Shown one piece after another: positions 14,357-22,171 of a stretch of DNA of 26,204 nt; position 1 is the stretch's first letter; the number at the start of each line of letters is the position of its first letter. The stretch covers positions 1-26,204 of the forward strand of contig CALCJG010000304.1 of the NCBI GenBank assembly GCA_937967705.1, in the 5' to 3' direction. The DNA comes from an uncultured Spirochaetia bacterium. GTDB taxonomy: Bacteria; Spirochaetota; UBA4802; JAGODF01. The position numbers and the translations under genes are program-made. The notes beneath the pieces are model-generated. The model was not told where the DNA came from and searched no databases. It worked only from the letters and a program-made list of their open reading frames with translations.

Positions 14357-15538
14357 ATGAGGAAAATCCTGATGGCCCTGGTGGTATGTTGTTCCTTTGC
14401 GTCCGCTTATTATCCGTTGGCGGCACAGGAGGCCGCACCTCCCAAATCGGCGCTTCCTGAAGAAAAAAAAACCCCGGAACCCAAACCGGAAACAAAGAAG
14501 GAAAGCAAAGCCAAAACCGAAAAGACCTCTGAAGACAAGGCTAAAATAGATCGTCCTAAATACATCGAGAACTATGATCACAAGATCATTCTCCGTCCCT
14601 TTCTGCAATACCCCATTTCCCGGCTTTACATCGGAACTTATGATAAAAAGTTCGATGTGGGTGAGATCAATTTCCTGGATCCAACGAATAAAACCAGCAC
14701 CATCTACTCCCCCAATGTCAATCTCAACATCGGGATGGGCGTCTCTTATAAGGGATACGGTCTATCCCTTCAGACTGCGGTTCCCGGGACGGAAAAGAAC
14801 CAGAACGTATATGGAAAAACAGAATACTTTGATTTCCAGTTTTACTATATTTCCAATAAATTCGGCGGCGACCTCCTGGTGCAGAGATACAAGGGGTACT
14901 ACCTGGAGGAGTCCATTTTAAAGAATCCCTTCCAATTGAAAGACAAAAACCCTACACAGATAAATGAACTGATCGATACCGCCGAGGTCAAAAGGCCCGA
15001 TCTGACCGTCATGACACTGGGAGTTAACGGGTATTACATATTCTCAGACCGTTTTTCCTTCAAGGCGGCTTTCAAACAGACTGAACGCCAGACCCGATCC
15101 TCAGGCTCGTTTCTCATGATGGCATCGGTCATGCATTATAAAATCTCCTCCAACTACTCCCTGATACTTCCCAGCAAGGAACGCTACTTCGACGGCTATT
15201 CCGGGTTCCGCAACGGCACCTTCACCAGCATGGGGCTCTTACCCGGCTACTCCTACTATTTTACCTATCCGGGAGATTATTATGTGGTTCCCGCTCTCTT
15301 CATCGGAGGAGGAAAAATGATGAAGCGCTATACCACCGATTCCGGCAGCCGGCAGGACTTCGACTATTACTGGAAATTTAACGCCCGGCTGGGCATGGGG
15401 TACAATGGACCCAAATGGTTTTACGGCCTCAATCTCATCTATGATCACACCAGCTCCCGGAATTTCAACAGCAGTACGGGTGTCGCCGTTGCTTTAGCCG
15501 TAGGACAGATTGAGGTTTTTTCGGGGATCAGGATTTAA
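14357..15538 (+). CDS. DUF4421-like outer-membrane protein
   Basis: This 393-residue secreted protein has a signal peptide ending near residue 23 (ASAYYPLAA-QEA). Residues 25-66 form a charged Pro/Glu/Lys-rich linker (KKTPEPKPETKKESKAK). The remainder is a beta-rich domain like DUF4421: YSPNVNLNIGMGVSYKGYG, YGKTEYFDFQFYYI and LLVQRYKGYYLEE, ending with paired aromatic strands. Such proteins are predicted outer-membrane barrels without a known role, best known from Bacteroidetes. A GAGGGAAATGAT ribosome region precedes the ATG. It lies between the glycoside hydrolase gene and an HTH-sensor gene on the same strand, with only three bases to the latter, so the three look like one operon. The linker may span the periplasm or the peptidoglycan layer. 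Confidence 0.78.
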   Translation: MRKILMALVVCCSFASAYYPLAAQEAAPPKSALPEEKKTPEPKPETKKESKAKTEKTSEDKAKIDRPKYIENYDHKIILRPFLQYPISRLYIGTYDKKFDVGEINFLDPTNKTSTIYSPNVNLNIGMGVSYKGYGLSLQTAVPGTEKNQNVYGKTEYFDFQFYYISNKFGGDLLVQRYKGYYLEESILKNPFQLKDKNPTQINELIDTAEVKRPDLTVMTLGVNGYYIFSDRFSFKAAFKQTERQTRSSGSFLMMASVMHYKISSNYSLILPSKERYFDGYSGFRNGTFTSMGLLPGYSYYFTYPGDYYVVPALFIGGGKMMKRYTTDSGSRQDFDYYWKFNARLGMGYNGPKWFYGLNLIYDHTSSRNFNSSTGVAVALAVGQIEVFSGIRI

Positions 15539-15541
15539 CGA

Positions 15542-16459
15542 ATGTCCCAGGAATTGATGAATACGAAGGAAGTGGCCGATTATCTGGGCATCCATGAAAA
15601 GCAGGTCTATGCCCTCATCAAAACAGGCAATATCCCCTGTACCCGGGCCACGGGCAAATGGATATTCCCTAAAAAACTCATCGACCAGTGGATCGAGTCC
15701 GATTCTCAGAAGGGATTAAAGGAAGCGCATGCCAGGATTGAGCGCATTGAGGGCGCCCTTCTTGCGGCGGGAAGCAACGACCCCGTCCTCGATATCCTTC
15801 TGACCAGCCTGAGGGAAAGTCATGATGATTTCTATATCTTTACCGCCAATACCGGCAGTCTGGGGGGTCTGAAGGCCCTGAAGGAGGGCCATACGGACAT
15901 CGCCTGGACACATCTCCTGGATCCCCAAACCGGGCAATACAACATCCCCTTCATCCAGGCGGAGTTCCCTGATAAAAAGATGACCATCGTCAACCTCTTT
16001 CATCGGGAGGTCGGGCTTCTCATAGCCTCAGACAATCCCCTGAATCTTCAGACCCTGGAAGACCTGTCGAAACCGGGAGTGCGCTTCATAAACCGCCAGA
16101 AAGAGGCCGGCATCCGCATACTTTCGGACTACTATCTCAAAAAGCATTCCGTTGACACGGCAAGTCTTAATGGTTATACGAATGAGGCCTTTACCCATCT
16201 CGAAGTCGGACTCAATATTCTCACCGGGCAGGCGGATGCCGGTTTCGGCACCGTAGCAGTCTCCAAGCTTCTGGGACTGGCATTCATGCCGGTAACCGTG
16301 GAAAGCTTCGATATGGTCCTCTCACAGAACACCTTCTTTCATAAGGGAATACAGTCTTTCATTGCCAAGCTTCAATCCAATGAGTTTCAAAACAAGGTAA
16401 AACCCCTCGGCAACTATGACTTCCGGAATTCCGGCAAGATCATCTTCTCCTCCCCCTGA
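15542..16459 (+). CDS. Excisionase-type HTH regulator fused to a periplasmic-binding-protein-like sensor
   Basis: This is a 305-residue cytosolic one-component regulator. Residues 5-55 are a winged-helix HTH of the excisionase/MerR-like HTH_17 type (MNTKEVADYLGIHEKQVYALIKTG is cut here to its landmarks NTKEVADYLGI and GKWIFPKK). Residues about 70-300 match the PBP-like domain (PF12727) that follows such HTHs in molybdate-type regulators: LLTSLRESHDDFYIFTANTG, GGLKALKEGHTDIAWTHLLD, GVRFINRQKEAGIR and GQADAGFGTVAV. The domain binds a small ligand in the cytoplasm to control DNA binding. No molybdate gene is nearby, so the ligand is unknown. It starts three bases after the DUF4421 stop. A second ATG at residue 6 also has an AGGA site and cannot be excluded. 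Confidence 0.85.
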   Translation: MSQELMNTKEVADYLGIHEKQVYALIKTGNIPCTRATGKWIFPKKLIDQWIESDSQKGLKEAHARIERIEGALLAAGSNDPVLDILLTSLRESHDDFYIFTANTGSLGGLKALKEGHTDIAWTHLLDPQTGQYNIPFIQAEFPDKKMTIVNLFHREVGLLIASDNPLNLQTLEDLSKPGVRFINRQKEAGIRILSDYYLKKHSVDTASLNGYTNEAFTHLEVGLNILTGQADAGFGTVAVSKLLGLAFMPVTVESFDMVLSQNTFFHKGIQSFIAKLQSNEFQNKVKPLGNYDFRNSGKIIFSSP

Positions 16460-16487
16460 GAGGATTCATCATTACTGCCATGACTAG

Positions 16488-16513
16488 GGCCTGCCTGTTA
16501 CGGCAATCCGGCC
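16488..16513 (+). terminator. Weak hairpin after the HTH-sensor gene
   Basis: GGCC-GCC pairs with GGC-GGCC across a six-base loop with an asymmetric bulge, followed by TCATTTT. It lies 28 bases after the stop codon. It may be a weak intrinsic terminator closing the operon. Confidence 0.3.
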
Positions 16514-16533
16514 TCATTTTCCCTGATGATTTT

Positions 16534-16562
16534 TTGATATAATTGATTTTTTGTTGTATACT
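16534..16562 (+). promoter_or_regulatory. Strong candidate sigma-70 promoter for the GAF-PAS gene
   Basis: TTGATA (16534-16539) and TATACT (16557-16562) are separated by exactly 17 bases in an AT-rich stretch. Both hexamers match consensus at five of six positions. The resulting leader would be about 150 bases. Confidence 0.55.
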
Positions 16563-16718
16563 TAGTCTTGAACAGATATAATTTTTAAGCAAAATGGTCT
16601 CTTGGCAAATCATTACCGGATAAAAGGAGAATTCCCCTCATAATACCCCTCTGCCCGCATTAAAAGGGCGTAAATCAGGTACTACCCGGTATTAATGAAA
16701 ATCAAAAATTGAAATGAC

Positions 16719-18284
16719 ATGAATTCTAACATCACACGATCTTACAAAAATAAGCCTGCCGAAATGGCAATGGAAAACGGACTGATAAGGACTTTTAATA
16801 AAATCCTGAAAATCCGCCCCTCGTCGCCGGAGAAATCCTATCGAGTCATCCTGAGCTATATGGGGAATTGCGGAGATTTTACCCAGGTGCTTTTCATGGA
16901 AATTCCTTCCTGGGTAGGAAACTACCCCTATAATCATCGATGGAAAACCCGTCACATAAAAGTGGATAGTCTTTCTTCCCGGACAGAATTGATCACAGCT
17001 GTCACGAAAAAACTGAAAGGCAGGGGACATGATCTCCTTTCATCGCAAAAATCCCCCTCCCTATTCCGGGAAATCATATCCGAGGAGCGGTTGCCAGCGA
17101 CAAAATCGATTCTCCTCCTTCCCGTCAGGATAGGCGAAGCGCTGACAGGGATTGTGCTGTTTTTTTCTACAGGAGAACTCTCAGACATGAAACCGTCTCC
17201 TATGAAGTATCTGATTTCCGCTTCGAATCTCCTGTCCCTTACTCTGGAAAGGGAGCGACGGGAAATAAAGCTCCAGGAGCAAGAAAACCGCCTCCAGGAA
17301 ATCACCTCAACCCTCCCCCAGATCGTATACGAAACGGACGACAAAGGTCAAACCCTCTATGTAAACGGCCGTATCCTGGAAATCATGGGTTACGATCCAG
17401 AAGAGCTCATCAGGAAAATAGACCCCATAATGCTCCTGATCCCCGAGGATCGGGAACGTGCCCGGAACAATATGATGAAGACCCTTTCCGGTGTTCCCGG
17501 ACGCCCTGTGGAATACAAGGCACTCAGGAAGGATGGGAGCACTCTCCCGGTCCTTTTTCAGGCAAATCCCATCATCCGGGATGGGAGGCTTTACGGATCC
17601 CGCGGTTTGGTGGTGGATATCACCGAACTTAAGGAGATGGAGGAGAGCCTGCGGCTCAGCGAGGAGCGGTTCCGCACCGTGGCAGATTTTACCCATGACT
17701 GGGAATACTGGATGGGATATGACGGGAGCATATTGTACAATTCCCCCTCCTGCCTGCGCATAACAGGTTACAGCGCCGAGGATTTCATAGGGGATGCGTC
17801 TCTGTTAATCAAAATCGTCCACCCCTCGGACCGCGATCTTTTTTTGGAGCATCAGCAGGCGGAAATGGAGACCCACCGGACCATGAATATCGATTTCCGA
17901 ATTATTACCAGGACCGGAGAGGAAAAATACATCAACCATGTCTGTCAGCCGGTTTATGGGAAGGAGGGATCATGGCAGGGGCTGAGGATCAGCAATCGTG
18001 ATATCACCAAAAGGATTATTGCGGAGAAGGAAAGAGAGACCCTCATCAAGGAGCTCAAAGAGGCTCTGTCCAGCATAAAAACCCTTCGGGGCCTGATACC
18101 CATTTGCGCCTCCTGTAAAAAGATCCGGGACGATGAGGGATACTGGCAGCAGCTGGAAACCTATTTACAAAGACATTCCGACGCAGAGTTTACCCATGGC
18201 CTTTGTCCCCATTGTGCAAAGCATTTTTTTGCACAGATAAAAAACAACGGCCGGTCTCCTAAGGACGATCCAGAAGATCTCTGA
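16719..18284 (+). CDS. GAF-PAS-PAS sensor protein with C-terminal four-cysteine module
   Basis: This is a 521-residue soluble sensor. A diverged GAF-like domain occupies about 20-180 (LFREIISEERLPATKSILLLPV is the core, shortened to its landmarks FREIISEE and SILLLPVRIGE). Two PAS domains follow: 191-305 (YETDDKGQTLYVN, GRLYGSRGLVVDITE) and 314-435 (ILYNSPSCLRITGY, GLRISNRDIT). A short coiled coil leads to GLIPICASCKKIRDDEGYW and GLCPHCAKHFF, whose Cys463, 466, 496 and 499 form a likely zinc site. That C-terminal module is common at the ends of PAS proteins and response regulators, with no known output. There is no kinase, GGDEF or HTH, so the protein probably signals by protein contact. No ribosome site is visible before ATG 16719. 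Its 3' end overlaps the convergent hydrolase gene by 26 bases. Confidence 0.85.
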   Translation: MNSNITRSYKNKPAEMAMENGLIRTFNKILKIRPSSPEKSYRVILSYMGNCGDFTQVLFMEIPSWVGNYPYNHRWKTRHIKVDSLSSRTELITAVTKKLKGRGHDLLSSQKSPSLFREIISEERLPATKSILLLPVRIGEALTGIVLFFSTGELSDMKPSPMKYLISASNLLSLTLERERREIKLQEQENRLQEITSTLPQIVYETDDKGQTLYVNGRILEIMGYDPEELIRKIDPIMLLIPEDRERARNNMMKTLSGVPGRPVEYKALRKDGSTLPVLFQANPIIRDGRLYGSRGLVVDITELKEMEESLRLSEERFRTVADFTHDWEYWMGYDGSILYNSPSCLRITGYSAEDFIGDASLLIKIVHPSDRDLFLEHQQAEMETHRTMNIDFRIITRTGEEKYINHVCQPVYGKEGSWQGLRISNRDITKRIIAEKERETLIKELKEALSSIKTLRGLIPICASCKKIRDDEGYWQQLETYLQRHSDAEFTHGLCPHCAKHFFAQIKNNGRSPKDDPEDL

Positions 18285-19134
18285 GGGAGACAGGCTCATT
18301 GACGGCAGGCTCCACGACCCTCGTGGGAGCCGGCAGTACCCCGCAGGCCTTCCTGAATTCTTCCAGCCTTATTCCCGGGAGGAGCGGAAACGTCTTCTTC
18401 CCCACCAGAGATCGGAAGAAATTGTCATGATGCAAAGGGATTACGATCCTCGCCCCCACGGGGCAGATTACGTTCTCCAAATAGGCATGCGTGTCCCCCC
18501 TCCCGGCCAGCCCCAGTAAGACGATATCCGCTTCTATGCCGCTGTACATTCCCGGGAGATACCCCGCACTTCCGTGGTGTATAAGTTTTACGCCTCCATG
18601 ACGGATCAAGAGGGAAAAGGTTCCCCCCTCCCGGTATCGGAAGGCCGGGCCGGGAAGGCGCAGGGGGGGGGTGATTTCACCGGGATAAAGATAACGGTTG
18701 CCCAGTATCGGGCCGTGCCTGCTTTCCAGATAACGCACGGAAAACTCCCCCACGTGATACTCCTCTCCCGGCGGGAGGATGTTAATCCTCTCATCCCGCA
18801 TCCCTGAAGCGGCTCCGAGGATTGCGGTACTTTTAGACCCCACAAGAGCGGCATCAAGGGCCAGGGCGAAATCCGATGCATCCGCCGCATGATCGAAATG
18901 AGTGTGCGTGACAAAGACAGCCCGTACATCCCCTGCCCCCTGAGAGCCTATCCAGGACGCGATGCGTTTCCTGTCAGGTCTTAGGGACAGGCCTGACAGA
19001 ATGTGAAAAAGTCCGAAACGGCTCACATAGGGATCCACCAGCAGACCCGTAATCCCATCGGTAAGGTATATCCCCGCGACACCCATCCATGTCAGTGTAA
19101 GCCCCTTATGCATATTGACGGTTTTCATTACCAT
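18259..19134 (-). CDS. Metallo-beta-lactamase-fold hydrolase, UlaG-like
   Basis: This 291-residue protein has a metallo-beta-lactamase fold. LTWMGVAGIYLTDGITGLLVDP is the opening strand pair (shortened landmarks GVAGIYL and LLVDPYVSR). VFVTHTHFDHAAD holds the HxHxDH metal site (H77, H79, D81, H82). Further metal ligands are likely at ESRHGP, IHHGSAGY and PLHHDNFF. The family includes L-ascorbate-6-phosphate lactonase and many uncharacterised hydrolases. No signal peptide is seen, so it is probably cytosolic and the substrate is unknown. The start is uncertain: ATG codons at 19134, 19128 and 19113 are all in frame and none has a good ribosome site. It stands alone between convergent and divergent neighbours. 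Confidence 0.82.
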   Translation of the reverse strand: MVMKTVNMHKGLTLTWMGVAGIYLTDGITGLLVDPYVSRFGLFHILSGLSLRPDRKRIASWIGSQGAGDVRAVFVTHTHFDHAADASDFALALDAALVGSKSTAILGAASGMRDERINILPPGEEYHVGEFSVRYLESRHGPILGNRYLYPGEITPPLRLPGPAFRYREGGTFSLLIRHGGVKLIHHGSAGYLPGMYSGIEADIVLLGLAGRGDTHAYLENVICPVGARIVIPLHHDNFFRSLVGKKTFPLLPGIRLEEFRKACGVLPAPTRVVEPAVNEPVSLRDLLDRP

Positions 19135-19320
19135 GATAAAAGACCAGCGCTTTTCGATTGGAAAAACTTATACAGACTCCATAAAAAGGAATTGCCATTT
19201 TCGCAAGCAAAAACTCAGATACCTTAGGCTGGTTATTGCCTTGACCAAACTGATATAACTTTTTCCATGGCCTCAGTAAGAGGGCAGCAGCCCATTCCAA
19301 GCATATCAAGGGAGATATCG

Positions 19321-19620
19321 ATGGATCCAAAACCCTCAGAAATGAAGATAGAAATCAAGGTGGATGAGTCAGAAGCGGCAGGACGTTTTGCCAATATGGC
19401 CAACATATCCCACTCTCCGGAGGAATTCATCCTGGACTTCCTCTTCGTCAATCCCACCCCTCCCCCGGGTTTCGGAAAGCTGGTTTCCCGGATAATCCTC
19501 ACCCCGCAGCATGCAAAAAGGATCCAGCTGGCTCTGGGCGATACCATCCGCCGTTACGAAGAGACCTTTGGCGAAATCAAGACTTCAGGAATCAATCCCG
19601 GAGTGGAAAGCATACAATAG
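19321..19620 (+). CDS. DUF3467 domain protein
   Basis: This small 99-residue protein matches DUF3467: EIKVDESEAAGRFANMANIS, PEEFILDFLFVNP, then RIILTPQHAKRIQLALGDTI and RRYEETFGEI. Family members are short bacterial proteins of unknown role that often resemble a phage-like or chaperone-like small fold. The frame extends upstream to an ATG at 19267, but an excellent AAGGGAGA ribosome site lies five bases before the ATG at 19321, so I chose that start. It ends 11 bases before the diguanylate cyclase gene, and the two are likely co-transcribed. Function is unknown; the pairing suggests a link to cyclic-di-GMP signalling, which is inference only. Confidence 0.85.
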   Translation: MDPKPSEMKIEIKVDESEAAGRFANMANISHSPEEFILDFLFVNPTPPPGFGKLVSRIILTPQHAKRIQLALGDTIRRYEETFGEIKTSGINPGVESIQ

Positions 19621-19631
19621 CGGTCGGAATT

Positions 19632-20648
19632 ATGGAAAACGCAGGAGCCATCAAGAAACTGTACGCCAGTATCGGAAAACTGATTACATCCTCCCTGGAA
19701 CTGGACAAGATACTGGGATGTATCATGGAAGAAGTGCGCATCTACTTCGACGCTGAAAACTGGAGCCTGATGCGTCTCGACCCTCTGACCGACGAACTCT
19801 TTTTCGTCATCGTGAAGGGGATCGATGAAAATGCGGTGGAATCCATCAGGCTCAGCCTGGGGGAAGGGATAGCCGGAACCGTGGCTCAGACGGGCCGCCC
19901 CGTATTTGTTCCCGACACTTCAACGGATCACCGCTTTACGGACCGGGTGGACCGCGCCACAGGGTTTATCACCCGCTCCATAATGGCGGTGCCGCTCGTC
20001 TGCCGCAACCGGGTTTTAGGCGTCATCGAACTGATCAACCGCAATGCCGGGACCCCGTATACGGAGGACGAGTATCTCATCCTTCAGACCATCGCCGATT
20101 TCTCCGCCATCGCCTTCGCCAATTCCGCCCTGTATGAGCATGCCGTGCTCATGAGCCATACGGATCCCCTGACAGGCCTGTCAAACCGGACCAAGCTGCA
20201 CCAGATACTGGAGGAAGCCGGCAGGAACGATGACACCCGTCGAAGGAAGGTTGACCGGCTTCTCAAGGCTATTGTGGTAGTGGCAGACGTTGATAATTTC
20301 AAGGGAGTCAACGACACCTTCGGACATGCCGAGGGGGACAGACTGCTCCGGGAAACCACCCAGAGGCTGAGAAAGATTCTGAGACTCGAAGACGAGATGT
20401 TCCGCATCGGGGGGGATGAGTTCCTTGTCCTGATACGGCATGATCGGAACGAGGATCAGGAAAAGATAATGGAACGTCTGAAGGAGGACCTGGAAGCCAT
20501 CTCCTGCCTCCCCCTGGAAGAGGAACGCATTCTGACTTTCTCCTACGGGATCAGTTGCGGCGAGATGCGGGAAATCGAAACACTCATTCGCCGTGCGGAT
20601 GATGACATGTACAGGAACAAGGGGCTGAAAAAGAGAGCCCCCAAGTAA
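19632..20648 (+). CDS. GAF-GGDEF diguanylate cyclase
   Basis: This is a 338-residue cytosolic cyclase. The GAF domain covers about 20-165 (SLGEGIAGTVAQTGRPVFVP and SIMAVPLVCRNRVLGVIELI) and should sense a small molecule. The GGDEF domain covers about 175-335 with DPLTGLSNR, VADVDNFKGVND (metal-binding Asp), and the intact active site GGDEF at 260-264. RLED at 251-254 sits exactly five residues before it and is a complete inhibitory I-site, so product inhibition by cyclic-di-GMP is expected. The enzyme makes cyclic-di-GMP from two GTP. It starts 11 bases after the DUF3467 gene and has a weak ribosome site. It ends two bases before the convergent receiver-SpoIIE gene. Confidence 0.93.
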   Translation: MENAGAIKKLYASIGKLITSSLELDKILGCIMEEVRIYFDAENWSLMRLDPLTDELFFVIVKGIDENAVESIRLSLGEGIAGTVAQTGRPVFVPDTSTDHRFTDRVDRATGFITRSIMAVPLVCRNRVLGVIELINRNAGTPYTEDEYLILQTIADFSAIAFANSALYEHAVLMSHTDPLTGLSNRTKLHQILEEAGRNDDTRRRKVDRLLKAIVVVADVDNFKGVNDTFGHAEGDRLLRETTQRLRKILRLEDEMFRIGGDEFLVLIRHDRNEDQEKIMERLKEDLEAISCLPLEEERILTFSYGISCGEMREIETLIRRADDDMYRNKGLKKRAPK

Positions 20649-20650
20649 GA

Positions 20651-21883
20651 TCAGACAATCCTTTTTACGAGTATGGCAGTGAGATCATCGGATAAAGCAG
20701 AGGAATCCGTGAAGGTCCGGTACTCATCCAGCACTGACTTCAGCATCTCCTCCGCAGACCTATCATCCGGCGCCTTTAAAAGCGCATCAGACAGCCGCTC
20801 CACGCTGAAACGCTCTTCGCGGGAATTGTGCGATTCCACCAAGCAATCGCTGTAGATCAGCAGACAGTCGCCCTTTTGAACCCTGAAGCTCATCATATCA
20901 TAATCACCTGCAAGGGACTTAACCCCGAGGAAACGACCGTTACGAAAATCCTTCAGGTTGTCGAATCTCCGAACGTTTCCCCTCGATGTTTGCCGGCAAA
21001 GTAGGGTGGGATGGGCGGCGTTGACATACTCCACACGGTCCCCGCGGAACCGAAGCAGAATTCCCGTCAGGTAGTTGTCGACGGCATCTATCTCCTCAAT
21101 CAGATCGCCATTGATGGCCTCCATGACCTCATTGAGGGTATACTCCTTCATCCTGGTAAACCGGCGGAACATTATGGATTTGGCCAGCATGGTGATAAGC
21201 CCCGAGGCTATTCCGTGACCGGAAACATCAAAGAGGGAAACCCCCAGAAGCTCATGGTCCTGCTCATAAAAATCATAAAGATCCCCGGAAACTCCTGCCA
21301 TGGGCTGAAAGACAAAGGCGATGTCCCAGTTTTCGGAACGGGGAACCTTTTTGGGAAAGAAATTGGTCTGAACATTGATAGCCATCCTCATATCCCGATC
21401 AGCTATCCTTTTAGCCTCTTCCAGGTGTTCCCGGTATTCCCTGTTGAGGCGTATCAGGTCCGCCCGCTCCACACATTTGGTGATGGCATGCTCCAGAATC
21501 GCCATATCCTGTATCGGCTTGAGTACATAATCCCAGGCTCCCAGGTGTATGGTGTCGATGGCATCGCTGATATTGCCCGTACCGGAAACAACGATGACCG
21601 GAAGCTCGGGATTCTCATCATGAATTATGGCAAGAACCGTTTTCCCGTCCATGACCGGCATGCGCAGATCGGTTAAAACCACATCGGGCCTTAAGGAATG
21701 GAAAACCTCCAGCCCCTTTACCCCGTTTTCCGCCTGCAGGACCCTGTAACCGCTGTCTTCCAGGTAGGCTGCCATGTTTTCCCTCAGGACCGTCTCATCC
21801 TCTATGATCAGGACGGACAATATACGCTCGGAACTGATCAGATTTCCCCTCATCGGCCTGATGTCCTGGTTTGACAGCATCAT
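20651..21883 (-). CDS. Response regulator with SpoIIE/PP2C-type serine phosphatase output
   Basis: This 410-residue response regulator has a receiver domain at about 22-140: IIEDE acidic pocket (E28, D29), VLTDLRMPVMDG with phosphoacceptor D72, and YVLKPI with K122. A helical linker (140-170) joins it to a SpoIIE/RsbU phosphatase domain at about 180-408. Metal-binding Asp residues appear in GVSGDLYDFY (D201), SLFDVSGHGIASG (D219) and SDDLTAILV (D399, D400). Such proteins dephosphorylate anti-sigma factor antagonists in partner-switching pathways. No antagonist or anti-sigma gene is adjacent. Two ATG codons stand in tandem; AAGGGGGAG is better spaced for the second (21880). The gene is convergent with the cyclase, two bases apart. 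Confidence 0.92.
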   Translation of the reverse strand: MMLSNQDIRPMRGNLISSERILSVLIIEDETVLRENMAAYLEDSGYRVLQAENGVKGLEVFHSLRPDVVLTDLRMPVMDGKTVLAIIHDENPELPVIVVSGTGNISDAIDTIHLGAWDYVLKPIQDMAILEHAITKCVERADLIRLNREYREHLEEAKRIADRDMRMAINVQTNFFPKKVPRSENWDIAFVFQPMAGVSGDLYDFYEQDHELLGVSLFDVSGHGIASGLITMLAKSIMFRRFTRMKEYTLNEVMEAINGDLIEEIDAVDNYLTGILLRFRGDRVEYVNAAHPTLLCRQTSRGNVRRFDNLKDFRNGRFLGVKSLAGDYDMMSFRVQKGDCLLIYSDCLVESHNSREERFSVERLSDALLKAPDDRSAEEMLKSVLDEYRTFTDSSALSDDLTAILVKRIV

Positions 21884-21948
21884 CTCCCCCTTACCCTTGG
21901 CCTATAGGAAACCCCTTTCCGATAAAAAAATCAATAATAAAAATGTGC

Positions 21949-21977
21949 TTGAATTTTGTTTTCCCATAGGTGATTAT
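21949..21977 (+). promoter_or_regulatory. Candidate promoter for the helicase gene
   Basis: TTGAAT (21949-21954) and GATTAT (21972-21977) are 17 bases apart in the divergent gap between the SpoIIE and helicase genes. The match is moderate. The leader would be about 190 bases. Confidence 0.35.
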
Positions 21978-22171
21978 GTCGCTAATTTTGGGGATGAGTT
22001 TGCTTGTGGATATGCTCCCGGGTCCGACAGAACCCACAGTCTATCTGAACGGGGGATAACAAACAGGACTACGCTCACTTACTGCACTTCCATGAACCTG
22101 TACAAGACCGATCGCGCACAGCGGCGGGCTTTACTATGGGATAACATTATCAGACCAGGACGGACTGCTGA

